64,000 nt of DNA from Fulvimarina endophytica (lineage in GTDB: Bacteria; Pseudomonadota; Alphaproteobacteria; Rhizobiales; Rhizobiaceae): positions 62,001 through 126,000 of the forward strand of contig NZ_QURL01000002.1 of NCBI RefSeq assembly GCF_003403015.1, read 5' to 3'. Position 1 is the first letter of the stretch. Every line of letters begins with the position of its first letter. This document shows, one piece after another, positions 1-9,126 of this stretch. The notes below the pieces were generated by a model, which saw only the letters and a list, made by a program, of their open reading frames with translations, was not told where the DNA came from and did no database searches. The translations under genes were made by a program, and so were the position numbers.

Positions 1-725
1 TCATGCGCACGCTCGCCGAACCCAGCCTGACGGCGATCTCGGGCGAGAGCGCGAGCTTCAAGGTCGGCGGCGAGTTCTCGGTGCCGAGCGGACGGGATTT
101 CACGCCCGAAAAGCGGACGAATATCCGCGACGCGAACGGCCGCGTCGTCGATGTCGAGATCGAGGACGGCCAGTACACCCTCAATTCCCGCAACGTCGAA
201 TACGGCATCGGTCTCGATTTCACGCCCGTCGTCCTGTCCCCGGGCCGCATCAGCCTCAAGCTGCGCACGAGCGTTTCCGAGCCCACCTTCGAAAGCCCGT
301 TCAATCTCGGCAGCGATCAGAAGTCCAGGATCCCGGCGACGGCGGTCATCGGCATCAGGAAGCGCCTCGCCGATACCACGGTCGAATTGCCATCGGGCGG
401 CTCCCTCGTCATCGCCGGTCTCGTGCGCGACGAGGTCCGCCAGGTGATCTCCGGCTTCCCGGGCCTCTCCAAGCTCCCGATCCTCGGCAGCCTGTTCCGC
501 TCGCGCGACTTCCAGCGTTACGAAACGGAACTCGTCATCATCGTCACCCCCTATCTGGTGCGCCCGGTCGCCCGCGAGGCGCTCGCCCGTCCCGACGACG
601 GTCTCGCCTTCTCGAGCGATGGCGCGGGCAATTTCCTCGGCCGCATCAACCGCATCTACGGCCATTCCGAAACCCAATTGCCGCCCGGCCGCTACCACGG
701 GGTCGTCGGCTATATCTACAAGTGA
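1..725 (+). CDS. cpaC: CpaC/RcpA secretin of Tad pilus, 3' part
   Basis: This is the C-terminal part of the outer-membrane secretin through which the Tad (type IVc, Flp) pilus leaves the cell. The frame is open at the left edge, so the first Met seen (base 3) is probably internal and about half of the protein is missing. The visible 240 residues carry the secretin core: RTLAEPSLTAISGESASF near the start, the VIAGLVRDEV segment and the LPILGSLFRS motif typical of GspD/CpaC C-termini, followed by ELVIIVTPYLVRP. It is followed after 19 bases by cpaD and clearly belongs to the same operon. The family is certain; only the start is unknown. Confidence 0.93.
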   Translation, partial: MRTLAEPSLTAISGESASFKVGGEFSVPSGRDFTPEKRTNIRDANGRVVDVEIEDGQYTLNSRNVEYGIGLDFTPVVLSPGRISLKLRTSVSEPTFESPFNLGSDQKSRIPATAVIGIRKRLADTTVELPSGGSLVIAGLVRDEVRQVISGFPGLSKLPILGSLFRSRDFQRYETELVIIVTPYLVRPVAREALARPDDGLAFSSDGAGNFLGRINRIYGHSETQLPPGRYHGVVGYIYK

Positions 726-744
726 ACCGGGAGACGCCTGCGCC

Positions 745-1431
745 ATGAGACCCTCGTTCGCCCGGCCCCTCGCAGCCGCATCGCTCCTCGGCCTGCTCCT
801 TGCGGCAGGCGGCTGCGGAAACGTCCATCACATCGAGGTCGGCTCGATCCCGGACGACTACCGCACCCGTCATCCGATCGTCGTCTCGGAATCCGAGACG
901 GCCATCGACATCCCCATCGTAAGCGGCGACCGAAGGCTTGCGACCGCCGACGCCTCGCGTGTCCAGGACTTCGCCGGCCGGTTCCGGATGTCGGGTGCCG
1001 ACACCATGGCCGTGCTGGTTCCTTACGGCTCGCGCAACTCGGCCGCCGCCTCGCTCGTCGCCCACGAAGCGCTGGCCGTCCTCGCCAGATCCGGCGTCTC
1101 CCGCGACCGCGTGATCCTGCAGAGCTATGCCGCCCACGATGCGCTGCGGCCGACGCCGATCCGTCTCGCCTTCGCGACGCTGACGGCGAAGACCGCACCC
1201 TGCGGCCGCTGGCCGAGCGATCTCGGCGATACGTCGGAGAACGAGAACTACTTCAACTTCGGCTGCGCGAGCCAGCAGAACCTCGCGGCCCAGATCGCCG
1301 ATCCGCGCGATCTTCTTTCACCGCGCGGCATGGGACCGGTCGACGGCGAGCGTCGCGACACGGTCATCGAGAAATACCGCAAGGGCGAGAGCTTCACCTC
1401 CAGCAGGCCCCGAATGGAAAGCGCTTACTGA
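745..1431 (+). CDS. cpaD: CpaD pilus biogenesis lipoprotein
   Basis: CpaD is a periplasmic or outer-membrane lipoprotein that works with the CpaC secretin. The product is 228 residues. I start it at ATG 745, because there a basic N-terminus, a hydrophobic stretch and a Cys (LLLAAGGC) form a lipoprotein signal, whereas the longer in-frame extension to 619 lies inside cpaC and looks like shadow sequence. The C-terminal half has the family's conserved elements, including CGRWPSDLG and NYFNFGCASQQNLAAQIADP, with RDTVIEKYRKGE near the end. The stop overlaps the start of cpaE by one base, indicating translational coupling. Confidence 0.9.
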   Translation: MRPSFARPLAAASLLGLLLAAGGCGNVHHIEVGSIPDDYRTRHPIVVSESETAIDIPIVSGDRRLATADASRVQDFAGRFRMSGADTMAVLVPYGSRNSAAASLVAHEALAVLARSGVSRDRVILQSYAAHDALRPTPIRLAFATLTAKTAPCGRWPSDLGDTSENENYFNFGCASQQNLAAQIADPRDLLSPRGMGPVDGERRDTVIEKYRKGESFTSSRPRMESAY

Positions 1432-2708
1432 TGGCCGATCTGTCCCGTTCCGATATCGCCGATCCGCACTCGGACGACCCCTCCGCCGAGGTCGTCGAGA
1501 ACATCCGGCCGATCCCCCGTGTCTCGATCCAGGCCTTCTGCGAAAGCGACGGCGTGCGCAAGACGCTCGAAACCGCCAGCGTGGATCGCCGCGTCTCAAA
1601 GACGAACTTCAAGGTGAACATGGGCGGCCTGCGTGCGGCGCTCGACCATTTCGCCTCGGCGCCGACGCCGAACCTCGTCATCCTGGAGGCTCGCCTGAGT
1701 TCGGTGGACCTCATGGCGGCCCTCGACAGGCTCGCCGACGTCTGCGATCCGGGCTCCAAGGTCGTCGTCATCGGCCACGACAACGACGTCCATCTGTATC
1801 GCGAGCTCCTGCGCTGCGGGGTCTCGGAATATCTCGTCGCCCCGATCTCGATGGCCGATATTCTCGGCGCGATCTCCGATATCTTCGTCAGCGGCGCCGA
1901 GGAGCCGCTCGGCCGCTCCATCGCCTTTCTCGGCGCGCGGGGCGGGGTGGGGTCCTCCACCGTCGCCCACAACGCCATCTGGGCGATCTCGACCCTGTTC
2001 GAGACCGAATCCATCCTCGTCGATTGCGACCTGCCCTTCGGCACGGCCAATATCGATTTCGACCGCGATCCCCCGCAGGGCGTCTTCGAGGCGCTCGCCT
2101 CGTCCGCCGAAATGGACGAGACCCTTCTCGACCGCCTCCTGTCCAAGTGCGGAAGCCATCTGTCGCTTCTTGCCGCGCCCTCCGTACTCGACCGGACCTA
2201 CGAGTTCGAGGTGGAGGCCTATCGGATCCTTCTCGAGGCCGCGACCCGCACCGCGCCGATCGTCGCGCTCGACCTGCCGCATGTCTGGAGCGACTGGACG
2301 CGCGCGGTCCTCGCCGAGGTGGACCAGGTGGTCATCACCGCGACGCCGGATCTGGCCAATCTGCGCAACGGCAAGAACCTCGTCGAGACGCTGGCCAAGC
2401 TGAGGCCGAACGATACCCCGCCGATCCTGGTCCTCAACCAGGTCGGCATGCCCAAGCGTCCGGAAATCAGCATCGCGGAGTTCTGCGAGCCGCTGAATCT
2501 GGAACCCGCGATCCAGATCGGCTTCGACCCGCAGGTGTTCGGCGAGGCGGCGAATGGCGGGCTGATGATCCGCCAGAGCGCGCCCAAGAGCCCCATCGCG
2601 GACCATTTCGACGAACTCGCCTATCGCCTGACGTCGCGGTCCGGGCCGAAGATCCGCAAGAAGCCGAGCCTCCTCGACAGGCTGGGCCTGCGCAAGTCGG
2701 CCGCCTGA
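1431..2708 (+). CDS. cpaE: CpaE, MinD/ParA-like pilus assembly ATPase
   Basis: CpaE/TadZ proteins position the Tad secretion machine in the cell. The 425-residue product has an atypical receiver-like N-terminal half (about residues 40-150) and a MinD/ParA-type ATPase domain from about residue 160. The deviant P-loop GARGGVGSST is at residues 168-177, with VDCDLPFG (switch/Walker A' region) and a conserved ALDLPHVWSDWT further on. Length and order between cpaD and cpaF fit the family. As in other CpaE proteins, the P-loop lacks the usual GKT Lys, having SST instead, so ATP turnover may be weak; this is family knowledge and was not tested here. Confidence 0.93.
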   Translation: MADLSRSDIADPHSDDPSAEVVENIRPIPRVSIQAFCESDGVRKTLETASVDRRVSKTNFKVNMGGLRAALDHFASAPTPNLVILEARLSSVDLMAALDRLADVCDPGSKVVVIGHDNDVHLYRELLRCGVSEYLVAPISMADILGAISDIFVSGAEEPLGRSIAFLGARGGVGSSTVAHNAIWAISTLFETESILVDCDLPFGTANIDFDRDPPQGVFEALASSAEMDETLLDRLLSKCGSHLSLLAAPSVLDRTYEFEVEAYRILLEAATRTAPIVALDLPHVWSDWTRAVLAEVDQVVITATPDLANLRNGKNLVETLAKLRPNDTPPILVLNQVGMPKRPEISIAEFCEPLNLEPAIQIGFDPQVFGEAANGGLMIRQSAPKSPIADHFDELAYRLTSRSGPKIRKKPSLLDRLGLRKSAA

Positions 2709-2805
2709 GGCGCTTCCTCGGCCGAGGGGTCGCGGATGCGGAGGCCTGCTCCGCGCCCGCGATCCACCCGGCCGACCCCTGTCAAACAAGGTCGGGAGAC
2801 CCACC

Positions 2806-4335
2806 ATGTTCGGTAAACGGACGCAGACCGGGAATGCCGCTCCGCCGCCGCCGGCGGCACCCGCCCATTCCCAGACGGTCGCCCTGAAGGAGCGGGCCGC
2901 GCCAAGCCCCGTGCAGTCTTCGGGCGGCATGCGGTCCCAGCTTCTGGACGTCGCCCCGCCCGCATCGCGCCGCGCCGCGCCACCTGCCGCGCCGGCCAAG
3001 CCCGCCGCCGAGAGCGCGCGCGGCGCAGGTCGCCGCGACGAGGCCTTCTACGAGCGCAAGAGCCAGGTCTTCGGCGCCCTCATCGACACCATCGACCTGT
3101 CGCAGCTCGCCGCCCTCGACAACGAGACGGCGCGCGAGGAAATCCGCGACATCGTCAACGACATCATCCAGATCAAGAACTACGCGATGACCATCGCCGA
3201 GCAGGAAGACCTGCTCGCCGACATCTGCAACGACGTTCTGGGTTACGGTCCGCTCGAGCCGCTTCTGGCGCGCGACGACATCGCCGACATCATGGTAAAC
3301 GGGGCCAAGCAGACCTTCATCGAAGTCGGCGGCAAGACGATCGAGACGAATGTCCGATTCCGGGACAACCAGCAGCTCCTCAACATCTGCCAGCGCATCG
3401 TCAGCCAGGTCGGCCGCCGCGTCGACGAGACCTCGCCGATCTGCGACGCGCGCCTGCCGGACGGAAGCCGCGTCAACGTCATCGCCCCGCCGCTCGCCCT
3501 CGACGGTGCCGCGCTGACCATCCGCAAGTTCCGCAAGGACAAGCTGACCCTCGACGAACTGGTCCGGTTCGGCTCGATCACGCCGGAAGGCGCGCAGATC
3601 CTCCAGATCATCGGCCGGGTGCGCTGCAATGTCGTTATCTCGGGCGGCACGGGCTCGGGCAAGACGACGCTGCTCAACTGCCTCACCCACTATATCGACG
3701 CCGACGAGCGCATCGTCACCTGCGAGGACAGCGCCGAACTCCAGCTCCAGCAGCCCCATGTCGTGCGCCTGGAAACCCGCCCGCCGAATATCGAGGGCGA
3801 GGGCGCGATCACCATGCGCGATCTCGTCAAGAACTGCCTGCGCATGCGGCCCGAACGCATCGTCGTCGGCGAGGTGCGCGGCCCGGAGGTGTTCGACCTC
3901 CTGCAGGCCATGAACACCGGCCATGACGGCTCGATGGGCACGATCCACGCCAACTCGCCGCGCGAGTGCCTGAACCGTATCGAATCGATGATCGCCATGG
4001 GCGGCTATTCGCTGCCCTCGCGCACGGTCAAGGAGATCGTCTGCGGCTCGGTGGACATCATCGTGCAGGCGGCGCGCCTGCGCGACGGCTCGCGCCGCAT
4101 CACGCACATCACGGAAGTGATCGGCATGGAAGGCGACGTCATCATCACCCAGGATCTCTTCGTCTACGACATCCTCGGCGAGGACGTGAACGGCAAGCTG
4201 ATCGGCAAGCATCGCTCGACCGGCATCGGTCGTCCCCGGTTCTGGGACAAGGCGCGTTATTTCGGCGAGGAAAAGCGTCTCGCCGCCGCCCTCGACGCGA
4301 GCCAGGGCGCCGAGCCGGAAGGAACCTTCCGGTGA
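2806..4335 (+). CDS. cpaF: CpaF/TadA, Tad pilus motor ATPase
   Basis: CpaF is the cytoplasmic secretion ATPase of the VirB11/PulE class that powers pilin extrusion. The product is 509 residues. A disordered Ala/Pro-rich N-terminus (about 1-80) precedes the N-terminal domain, then the ATPase core: Walker [11 protein letters not shown] with Lys286, the Asp box around EDSAELQL, Walker B-like [12 protein letters not shown], and the His box [17 protein letters not shown]. The ATG follows GGGAGACCCACC after a 97-base gap from cpaE. The stop overlaps the tadB GTG start in GTGA, so the two are coupled. Confidence 0.95.
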   Translation: MFGKRTQTGNAAPPPPAAPAHSQTVALKERAAPSPVQSSGGMRSQLLDVAPPASRRAAPPAAPAKPAAESARGAGRRDEAFYERKSQVFGALIDTIDLSQLAALDNETAREEIRDIVNDIIQIKNYAMTIAEQEDLLADICNDVLGYGPLEPLLARDDIADIMVNGAKQTFIEVGGKTIETNVRFRDNQQLLNICQRIVSQVGRRVDETSPICDARLPDGSRVNVIAPPLALDGAALTIRKFRKDKLTLDELVRFGSITPEGAQILQIIGRVRCNVVISGGTGSGKTTLLNCLTHYIDADERIVTCEDSAELQLQQPHVVRLETRPPNIEGEGAITMRDLVKNCLRMRPERIVVGEVRGPEVFDLLQAMNTGHDGSMGTIHANSPRECLNRIESMIAMGGYSLPSRTVKEIVCGSVDIIVQAARLRDGSRRITHITEVIGMEGDVIITQDLFVYDILGEDVNGKLIGKHRSTGIGRPRFWDKARYFGEEKRLAAALDASQGAEPEGTFR

Positions 4336-5339
4336 GCCCCCTCGCGGTCCTCCTCTTCGTCGTCCTGTCGACCATCGCGGTCGGCGGCGTGACCTATGCG
4401 ATCCTCCAGCCGAAGATCGCCAACAACAAGCGCGTGACGGAACGCAAGACCGTCTATTCGCGCGACGAGGCCGCGCGCGCGCGCGCCGGGCAGGTCCGCG
4501 ACCGGCTGCAGGAACAGGCCAAGCGCCGAAAGACCCTGCAGAACAATCTCAAGGACATGGAGAACCGCGTGCGCGAGCGCGGCTTCAAGGGGCAGAAGCT
4601 GTCGCTCGAGCAGACCCTCAAGCAGTGCGGTCTGAAGATCTCGGCGCGCTCCTTCCGTCTCGTCTCGGCGGCGGCGGGCTTCGTCACGGGCTTCGTCGTC
4701 CTCCTGTTCGGCATTCCGCTGCTCTTTGCGATCGGGATCGGCATCGTGGCCGGCCTCGGTCTTCCGCGCGTCTTCCTCGCCCGGCGCAAGGCGGCGCGGA
4801 TCAAGGCGTTCTCCAACCATTTCCCGACGGCGATCGATCTCATCGTGCGCGGCGTGAAGGCGGGCCTTCCACTCAACGACACCCTGCGCACCGTCGTCAG
4901 CGACGTTCCCGAGCCGGTCGCCGGCGAGTTTCGCAAGATCATCGAGGCCCAGCAGGTCGGCGTCCCGCTCGGCGAGGCCTGCGAGCGGCTCTACAACCAG
5001 ATCCCGCTGCCCGAGACGAACTTCTTCGCCATCGTCATCACCATCCAGGCCCAGGCCGGCGGCAATCTCTCCGAGGCCCTCGGCAATCTCTCGCGCGTGC
5101 TGCGCGATCGCCGCAGGATGCGCCAGAAGATCGATGCGGTCTCGATGGAGGCCAAGGCGTCCGCCACCATCATCGGCGCGATCCCGGTCTGCGTGGCGCT
5201 GATGATCCATTTCACGGCGCCCGACTATCTCTCCGCACTCTTTCATGATGCGCGCGGCAACATCATCCTCCTGGGCTGCGGCCTCTGGATGGCGACCGGC
5301 ATCCTCGTGATGCGGCGGATGATCAATTTCGACGTCTAG
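4332..5339 (+). CDS. tadB: TadB/CpaG inner-membrane platform protein
   Basis: TadB forms the inner-membrane platform of the Tad pilus with TadC. I place the start at GTG 4332, which overlaps the cpaF stop (GTGA) and has GGAAGGAA just upstream. The 335-residue product then begins with a membrane segment ([17 protein letters not shown]). After a basic, helical linker come two further hydrophobic segments near residues 110-150, the T2SSF (GspF-like) domain with the conserved AGLPLNDTLRTV and AQAGGNLSEALGNLSRVLRDR, and two C-terminal membrane segments. The upstream extension in the same frame lies inside cpaF and was rejected. Confidence 0.92.
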   Translation: MSPLAVLLFVVLSTIAVGGVTYAILQPKIANNKRVTERKTVYSRDEAARARAGQVRDRLQEQAKRRKTLQNNLKDMENRVRERGFKGQKLSLEQTLKQCGLKISARSFRLVSAAAGFVTGFVVLLFGIPLLFAIGIGIVAGLGLPRVFLARRKAARIKAFSNHFPTAIDLIVRGVKAGLPLNDTLRTVVSDVPEPVAGEFRKIIEAQQVGVPLGEACERLYNQIPLPETNFFAIVITIQAQAGGNLSEALGNLSRVLRDRRRMRQKIDAVSMEAKASATIIGAIPVCVALMIHFTAPDYLSALFHDARGNIILLGCGLWMATGILVMRRMINFDV

Positions 5340-5417
5340 GGGCGCGAGCGGCCTTTCGGGATCATCGGCCGGCGCAAGTCGGCCTCACATATTCGGCAAG
5401 CAGGGAAGGAGCGCGAC

Positions 5418-6416
5418 GTGCAGGGCGTCTTCGCGATCATCGGCATCAGACCTGAAACCTTTTTCAGCATCGTGCTGTCGCTTGCGATCTTCGCGAGCCT
5501 TCTCGCCGTCATCCTGCCGCAGATGGCCCGCAACCGCTTGCAGGGCCGCATGAAGTCGGTGGCCTTGGAGCGCGAGGAGGTGAGGGCGCGCGAGCGCGCA
5601 CGTCTCGGCAGCGAACGCGCGCAGGGCAAGCGCGGACTTCGGCAGACCGAGGAGCGGGGCTTTGCGGCCCGGGTCGTGGAATCGCTGAACCTGAAGAAGG
5701 CCCTCGTCGACGATGCGACGACCAACCAGCTTCGCGTCGCGGGCTTCCGGTCCCAGCGTCACCTCACCCTGTTCCTGTTCGCGCGCATCTCGCTTGCCAG
5801 TCTTCTGTTCGCGGCCGCGCTCGCGGGCATCTACGGCGCGGGTCTTCTCGCCGAAAAGCCGCCGCTGATGCGGCTCATCGCCTGCCTGATCTTCGCCTAT
5901 ATCGGCTTCGTCCTGCCGGTGGTCTATCTGCGCAATGCCGCGGCCAAGCGTCAGGCCTCGATCCAGAGCGCCTGGCCCGATGCGCTCGACCTGCTTCTCA
6001 TCTGCGTCGAGGCCGGCAAATCCATCGAAGCGGCCTTCCGCAAGGTCGCCGAGGAGATCGGCGTCCAGTCGGTGCCGCTTGCCGAGGAGATGATGCTGAC
6101 CTGCGCCGAGCTGTCCTATCTTCCCGACCGCCGGACCGCCTACGAGAACCTCATCGCCCGCACCGATCTCGACGGCGTGCGCGCCACGATGACCGCGCTG
6201 ACCCAGGCCGAGCGCTACGGAACGCCCGTTGGTTCGGCCTTGAGGACGATGGCGCAGGAAAACCGTGATCTGCGCATGAACGCGGCCGAGAAGAAGGCCG
6301 CCGCCCTGCCGCCGAAGCTGACGGTGCCGATGATCGTCTTCTTCCTGCCGGTGCTGCTCGTCATCATTCTCGCCCCGGCCGCCCTCGACATCATGGACCG
6401 GATGAGCGGGTCCTGA
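5418..6416 (+). CDS. tadC: TadC/CpaH inner-membrane platform protein
   Basis: TadC is the second GspF-like membrane protein of the Tad pilus, the usual partner and downstream neighbour of TadB. The 332-residue product starts at GTG 5418 behind AAGGAGCG. An N-terminal membrane anchor is followed by a basic region, two hydrophobic segments (about 120-175), and the T2SSF domain with DLLLICVEAGKSIEAAF and LTQAERYGTPVGSALRTMA. A C-terminal membrane span follows (VPMIVFFLPVLLVIILAPAA). A tadD gene often follows tadC in this order, but here the next gene is convergent, so tadD is absent or elsewhere. Confidence 0.92.
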   Translation: MQGVFAIIGIRPETFFSIVLSLAIFASLLAVILPQMARNRLQGRMKSVALEREEVRARERARLGSERAQGKRGLRQTEERGFAARVVESLNLKKALVDDATTNQLRVAGFRSQRHLTLFLFARISLASLLFAAALAGIYGAGLLAEKPPLMRLIACLIFAYIGFVLPVVYLRNAAAKRQASIQSAWPDALDLLLICVEAGKSIEAAFRKVAEEIGVQSVPLAEEMMLTCAELSYLPDRRTAYENLIARTDLDGVRATMTALTQAERYGTPVGSALRTMAQENRDLRMNAAEKKAAALPPKLTVPMIVFFLPVLLVIILAPAALDIMDRMSGS

Positions 6417-6459
6417 AGCGCCCGGCGCTGGCGAGGCTGCGGCAACCCTCGAAGGGCCG

Positions 6460-7542
6460 TCAGGCGAACTCCGCCGGCCTTGCCGGCGCCTGTTTCCCGT
6501 CGGCGGCATCGCCGGCGTCCTCGGGGCGATGTCCGGCCTCCGGCATCGGCATCGAGGGCTCGAAGAAGGTTTCGAGCGCCGCAAGAAGCGGCAGCCTGTA
6601 CCGGTCGCTTTCCTGCAGAAGCTCGTGCCGCGCGCCCGGCAGGCTGAGGCTCGATGCCGAGCGCATCCGCCAGGCGAGCCGCTCGGCCGCCTTCGTCGAG
6701 ACCACGCGGTCGGCGCCCGCGCACACGAACAGCGTCGGAATGCCGTATCGCGCGATCACCGCCGAGCGCTCGAGACGGGCCATCGCGCCCGTCATCGCCG
6801 CGACCCAGGAAAAGGTCGGCGCGCCGAGGAAGAGCGAGGGATATGTCGTCGCCAGACGACGATTGCGATCGAATCGCCGGGGATCGCTGGTCAGCGGATT
6901 GTCGGGCGGCGTGCCGACGGCACCGGGCAGGGCGTTGCGACGGACGGGAAACCGCCCGAAGCCTGCAAGCCGGGCGCCGAGTGAGAAGCCACGCACGAGC
7001 CTTTTCGTGATCGTGCGTCCGGGCAGGGCGACGAGCGGAGCGCTCAACACCATGCGCTCGATCCTGTTGGAGAGGACATCGCTCGCCGACAGGGCGACGA
7101 GCCCACCCATGGAATGGGCAAGGACGCTGTAGGGCGGGCGGCAGTCCGGCAGCACCAGACTCTTCATGACGCATTCGAGATCGATGCGATAACCGGCCAT
7201 GCCGCGCACATGGCCGAGCCGCCGGCCGTCTTCGACAGACGCGCTTTCCCTCTCGCCGGGCTTGGGCGCGCGCGCCTCGGACGCGCCCTGGCCGCGCCAG
7301 TCGAAGGTCGCCACGGTGAAGCCGCGGCCGTTGAGATCGGCCATCGTCTCGAAATACTTCTCGATCGTCTCGTTCCGCCCCTGAAGAACGAGGATCGTGC
7401 CGCGCGAGGCACCGTGCGGACGCGAGATCGCGCAGCGCAGTTCCAGGCCATCGGGCGTCGTCACGAGCTTGGCGACGAGATTGGGCGGCGGCGGATTGCC
7501 AGGGATCTCCACGAACCCTGCGGGTGTATCAGCTTGCGACAT
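6460..7542 (-). CDS. Alpha/beta hydrolase, lysophospholipase (PldB)-like
   Basis: This is a serine hydrolase of the alpha/beta fold, closest to bacterial lysophospholipase/monoacylglycerol-lipase-like proteins; the substrate is not known. The product is 360 residues when started at ATG 7542 (MSQADTPAGF); upstream sequence in the same frame looks non-coding. The oxyanion/strand region has TILVLQGRNETIEKY and FDWRGQGAS. The nucleophile elbow AHSMGG puts the Ser at residue 144. The acid is the Asp of CAGADRVVS, and the His is in GARHELLQE. It converges on tadC with 43 bases between stop codons. Confidence 0.82.
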   Translation of the reverse strand: MSQADTPAGFVEIPGNPPPPNLVAKLVTTPDGLELRCAISRPHGASRGTILVLQGRNETIEKYFETMADLNGRGFTVATFDWRGQGASEARAPKPGERESASVEDGRRLGHVRGMAGYRIDLECVMKSLVLPDCRPPYSVLAHSMGGLVALSASDVLSNRIERMVLSAPLVALPGRTITKRLVRGFSLGARLAGFGRFPVRRNALPGAVGTPPDNPLTSDPRRFDRNRRLATTYPSLFLGAPTFSWVAAMTGAMARLERSAVIARYGIPTLFVCAGADRVVSTKAAERLAWRMRSASSLSLPGARHELLQESDRYRLPLLAALETFFEPSMPMPEAGHRPEDAGDAADGKQAPARPAEFA

Positions 7543-8078
7543 GGGGGTTCCGGGCGGAAATGGCGGGCGGCATCCGGTTTCTCGCGGAGCCGGCAGGCGG
7601 TCCCAGACCTCATAGCGTGCCGGGCGCGCGGCCGTCAAAGACCGCCGATCCCGGGGGCGAGAAGAAATGCCGGGCCGATGTCGATCTGAGGAGAAGGGCG
7701 AGCCGGAAGATCCTCCTGAGGAATCCTCCGGCTCTGACGGCCACAGCGGAAGGGACGGGACGCTGCGACCGGTTTGGATCGGTTCGGGCGCGAGGCGCTT
7801 GCGAACCGTATGCGAATCAAAAGGCGATACGCCTGCCTTATCAATATAGCGAGCGAATGGGCGACGTCGACGCGTTCCCCTCGTTGCGGATCGACCATGC
7901 TTGAGAAGAAGTGAACGAAAGCAGACGCCGTCGTTCATCCAGAGTTCAGGTTTGCGACAGCCGGGGTGAAATCGGGCAGTACGATCAGCTTCTTATACGA
8001 GTGACGGGAGCGCGCCCCGGGTTCGAAAGAAATTTTGGCCCTCCCGAAAAAAATCCGCTCGCATCGTCGCCGCGATCT
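7543..8078. other. Non-coding gap with an inverted repeat (7700-7734)
   Basis: No convincing gene lies between the hydrolase and the hsp20 promoter. The visible structure is an imperfect palindrome at 7700-7734: GAGCCGGA pairs with TCCGGCTC, and the interior CCTC/GAGG pairs again. There is no T-run, so it is not an obvious terminator; it could be an upstream regulatory element of the hydrolase. Confidence 0.4.
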
Positions 8079-8109
8079 CTTGAACGGCAAAATGCGAAAA
8101 ACCATCTTT
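8079..8109 (+). promoter_or_regulatory. RpoH (sigma-32)-like heat-shock promoter
   Basis: CTTGAA (8079-8084) is separated by 17 bases from CCATCTTT (8102-8109). This fits the alphaproteobacterial RpoH pattern of a CTTG -35 and a CC(T/C)AT -10. It lies about 100 bases upstream of the hsp20 start, so transcription would begin near 8115 and produce the leader described next. Confidence 0.55.
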
Positions 8110-8114
8110 GGATC

Positions 8115-8217
8115 GTGGCCGCCGAAAGGGGCCACGGACCGGACAGCGTCGCCTCAATGGGGCGCTTCGGATCGGTTCGACATTCACGCAAATCGTTGCT
8201 TCTTCAGGAGAACATCC
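8115..8217 (+). promoter_or_regulatory. ROSE-type RNA thermometer in hsp20 leader
   Basis: The leader can fold into successive hairpins: GTGGCC (8115-8120) with GGCCAC (8130-8135), and AGCG (8145-8148) with CGCT (8163-8166) extended inward. The last element has TTGCT (8196-8200), loop TCTTC, then the Shine-Dalgarno AGGAG (8206-8210). That pairing leaves a G opposite a G in the middle, which is the signature of the SD-sequestering hairpin of ROSE thermometers found before rhizobial small heat-shock genes. Heating would melt it and expose the ribosome site of the ATG at 8218. Folding was done by eye. Confidence 0.6.
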
Positions 8218-8685
8218 ATGCGTCACGTTGACTTCGCTCCCCTCTATCGCTCGACCGTCGGCTTCGATCGTCTCTTCTCGATGCTCGACAATGTCTCGCA
8301 GCCGGAGGGTGGCCAGACCTATCCCCCCTACAATATCGAACGGACCGCCGAGAACGACTACCGCATCACCATGGCGGTGGCGGGCTTCTCCGAGGCCGAA
8401 CTCTTCATCGAATCGCGTGAGAACACGCTGACCGTGAAGGGCGAGAAGGCCGAGACGGAAGCCGATCAGTCGGTGGAATACCTGCATCGCGGCATTGCCG
8501 GGCGCGCCTTCGAGCGTCGCTTCCAACTCGCCGATCACGTCGAGGTCCGCGGCGCCAGCCTCAAGAACGGGCTGCTCCACGTGGAACTGAAGCGGGTCAT
8601 TCCCGAGGCGATGAAGCCGCGCAAGATCGAGATCCAGAGCGTCGGCAATCAGAACGCCAAGGCGATCGACACCGAAGCGGCCTGA
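8218..8685 (+). CDS. Small heat-shock protein, Hsp20/IbpA family
   Basis: This is an ATP-independent holdase chaperone of the alpha-crystallin family. The 155-residue product is of IbpA type: an N-terminal arm with [15 protein letters not shown], the crystallin domain (about 35-130) with [15 protein letters not shown] and [20 protein letters not shown], a [20 protein letters not shown] segment and [10 protein letters not shown], then a short tail with RKIEIQS. The start is ATG 8218 with AGGAG eight bases upstream. The expected control is double: a RpoH-like promoter for transcription and a ROSE-like leader for translation. Confidence 0.92.
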   Translation: MRHVDFAPLYRSTVGFDRLFSMLDNVSQPEGGQTYPPYNIERTAENDYRITMAVAGFSEAELFIESRENTLTVKGEKAETEADQSVEYLHRGIAGRAFERRFQLADHVEVRGASLKNGLLHVELKRVIPEAMKPRKIEIQSVGNQNAKAIDTEAA

Positions 8686-8711
8686 TCCTCCGTTCAGACT
8701 CTGATGATTGG

Positions 8712-8740
8712 ACGGCGTCCCGAAAGGGGCGCCGTATTCT
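8712..8740 (+). terminator. Probable terminator after hsp20
   Basis: ACGGCG (8712-8717) and CGCCGT (8730-8735) enclose CCC-GAAA-GGG, a strong stem with a GAAA tetraloop, followed by the moderately T-rich ATTCTGTT. It lies 26 bases after the hsp20 stop. Confidence 0.5.
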
Positions 8741-8788
8741 GTTGGGCGGGCTTTTCTGGCGTCCGCGAGGGAACGGCTTCCGGCCTCA

Positions 8789-8825
8789 AGACCGCCCGAT
8801 CTCGCTTTCGGAGACCGGGCGGTCT
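8789..8825. terminator. Long hairpin between convergent genes
   Basis: AGACCGCCCG (8789-8798) pairs perfectly with CGGGCGGTCT (8816-8825), and inside it TCTC pairs with GAGA around a short loop. It sits between the ends of the convergent hsp20 and the RMF-like gene. No clear T-run follows on either strand, so termination is an inference from position. Confidence 0.4.
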
Positions 8826-8831
8826 CGATGG

Positions 8832-9059
8832 TCAGCTCTGCCGAGGCACGTTCGAGGCGCGCATGCGCCGACGTGCCACATCGGCCATCATGTCCGAGGC
8901 CGGTTCCGCATGGCCGCGAGCTTCGTCTGTTCGCTGGCAATGGGTCCAGCCTGCCATCCACTGGGTTCTGAAATCGGAGCCCTGCGGATATTCGCAGGCC
9001 GACATCGGCAGATTGGCCCGATAGGCGAGCTTGCCCTGTTCGAATGCACTGGTCGACAT
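8832..9059 (-). CDS. RMF/CrpP-like small protein
   Basis: The 75-residue protein resembles the ribosome modulation factor/CrpP-like family. Residues 7-45 read EQGKLAYRANLPMSACEYPQ followed by GSDFRTQWMAGWTHCQ, which matches the RMF layout of a basic helix, a C-x-Y segment and a QW-xx-GW motif. RMF dimerises 70S ribosomes in stationary phase; whether this distant relative does so is inferred. The start at 9059 has a perfect GGAGG upstream on the minus strand. The tail after residue 50 is not conserved in the family as I know it. Confidence 0.65.
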   Translation of the reverse strand: MSTSAFEQGKLAYRANLPMSACEYPQGSDFRTQWMAGWTHCQRTDEARGHAEPASDMMADVARRRMRASNVPRQS

Positions 9060-9126
9060 CGAAAGCCTCCTCTTCTTTGTCGGACCCGTCTTTCGAGGCG
9101 GATCGAAGAGGCAATCCGTGGGTGGA

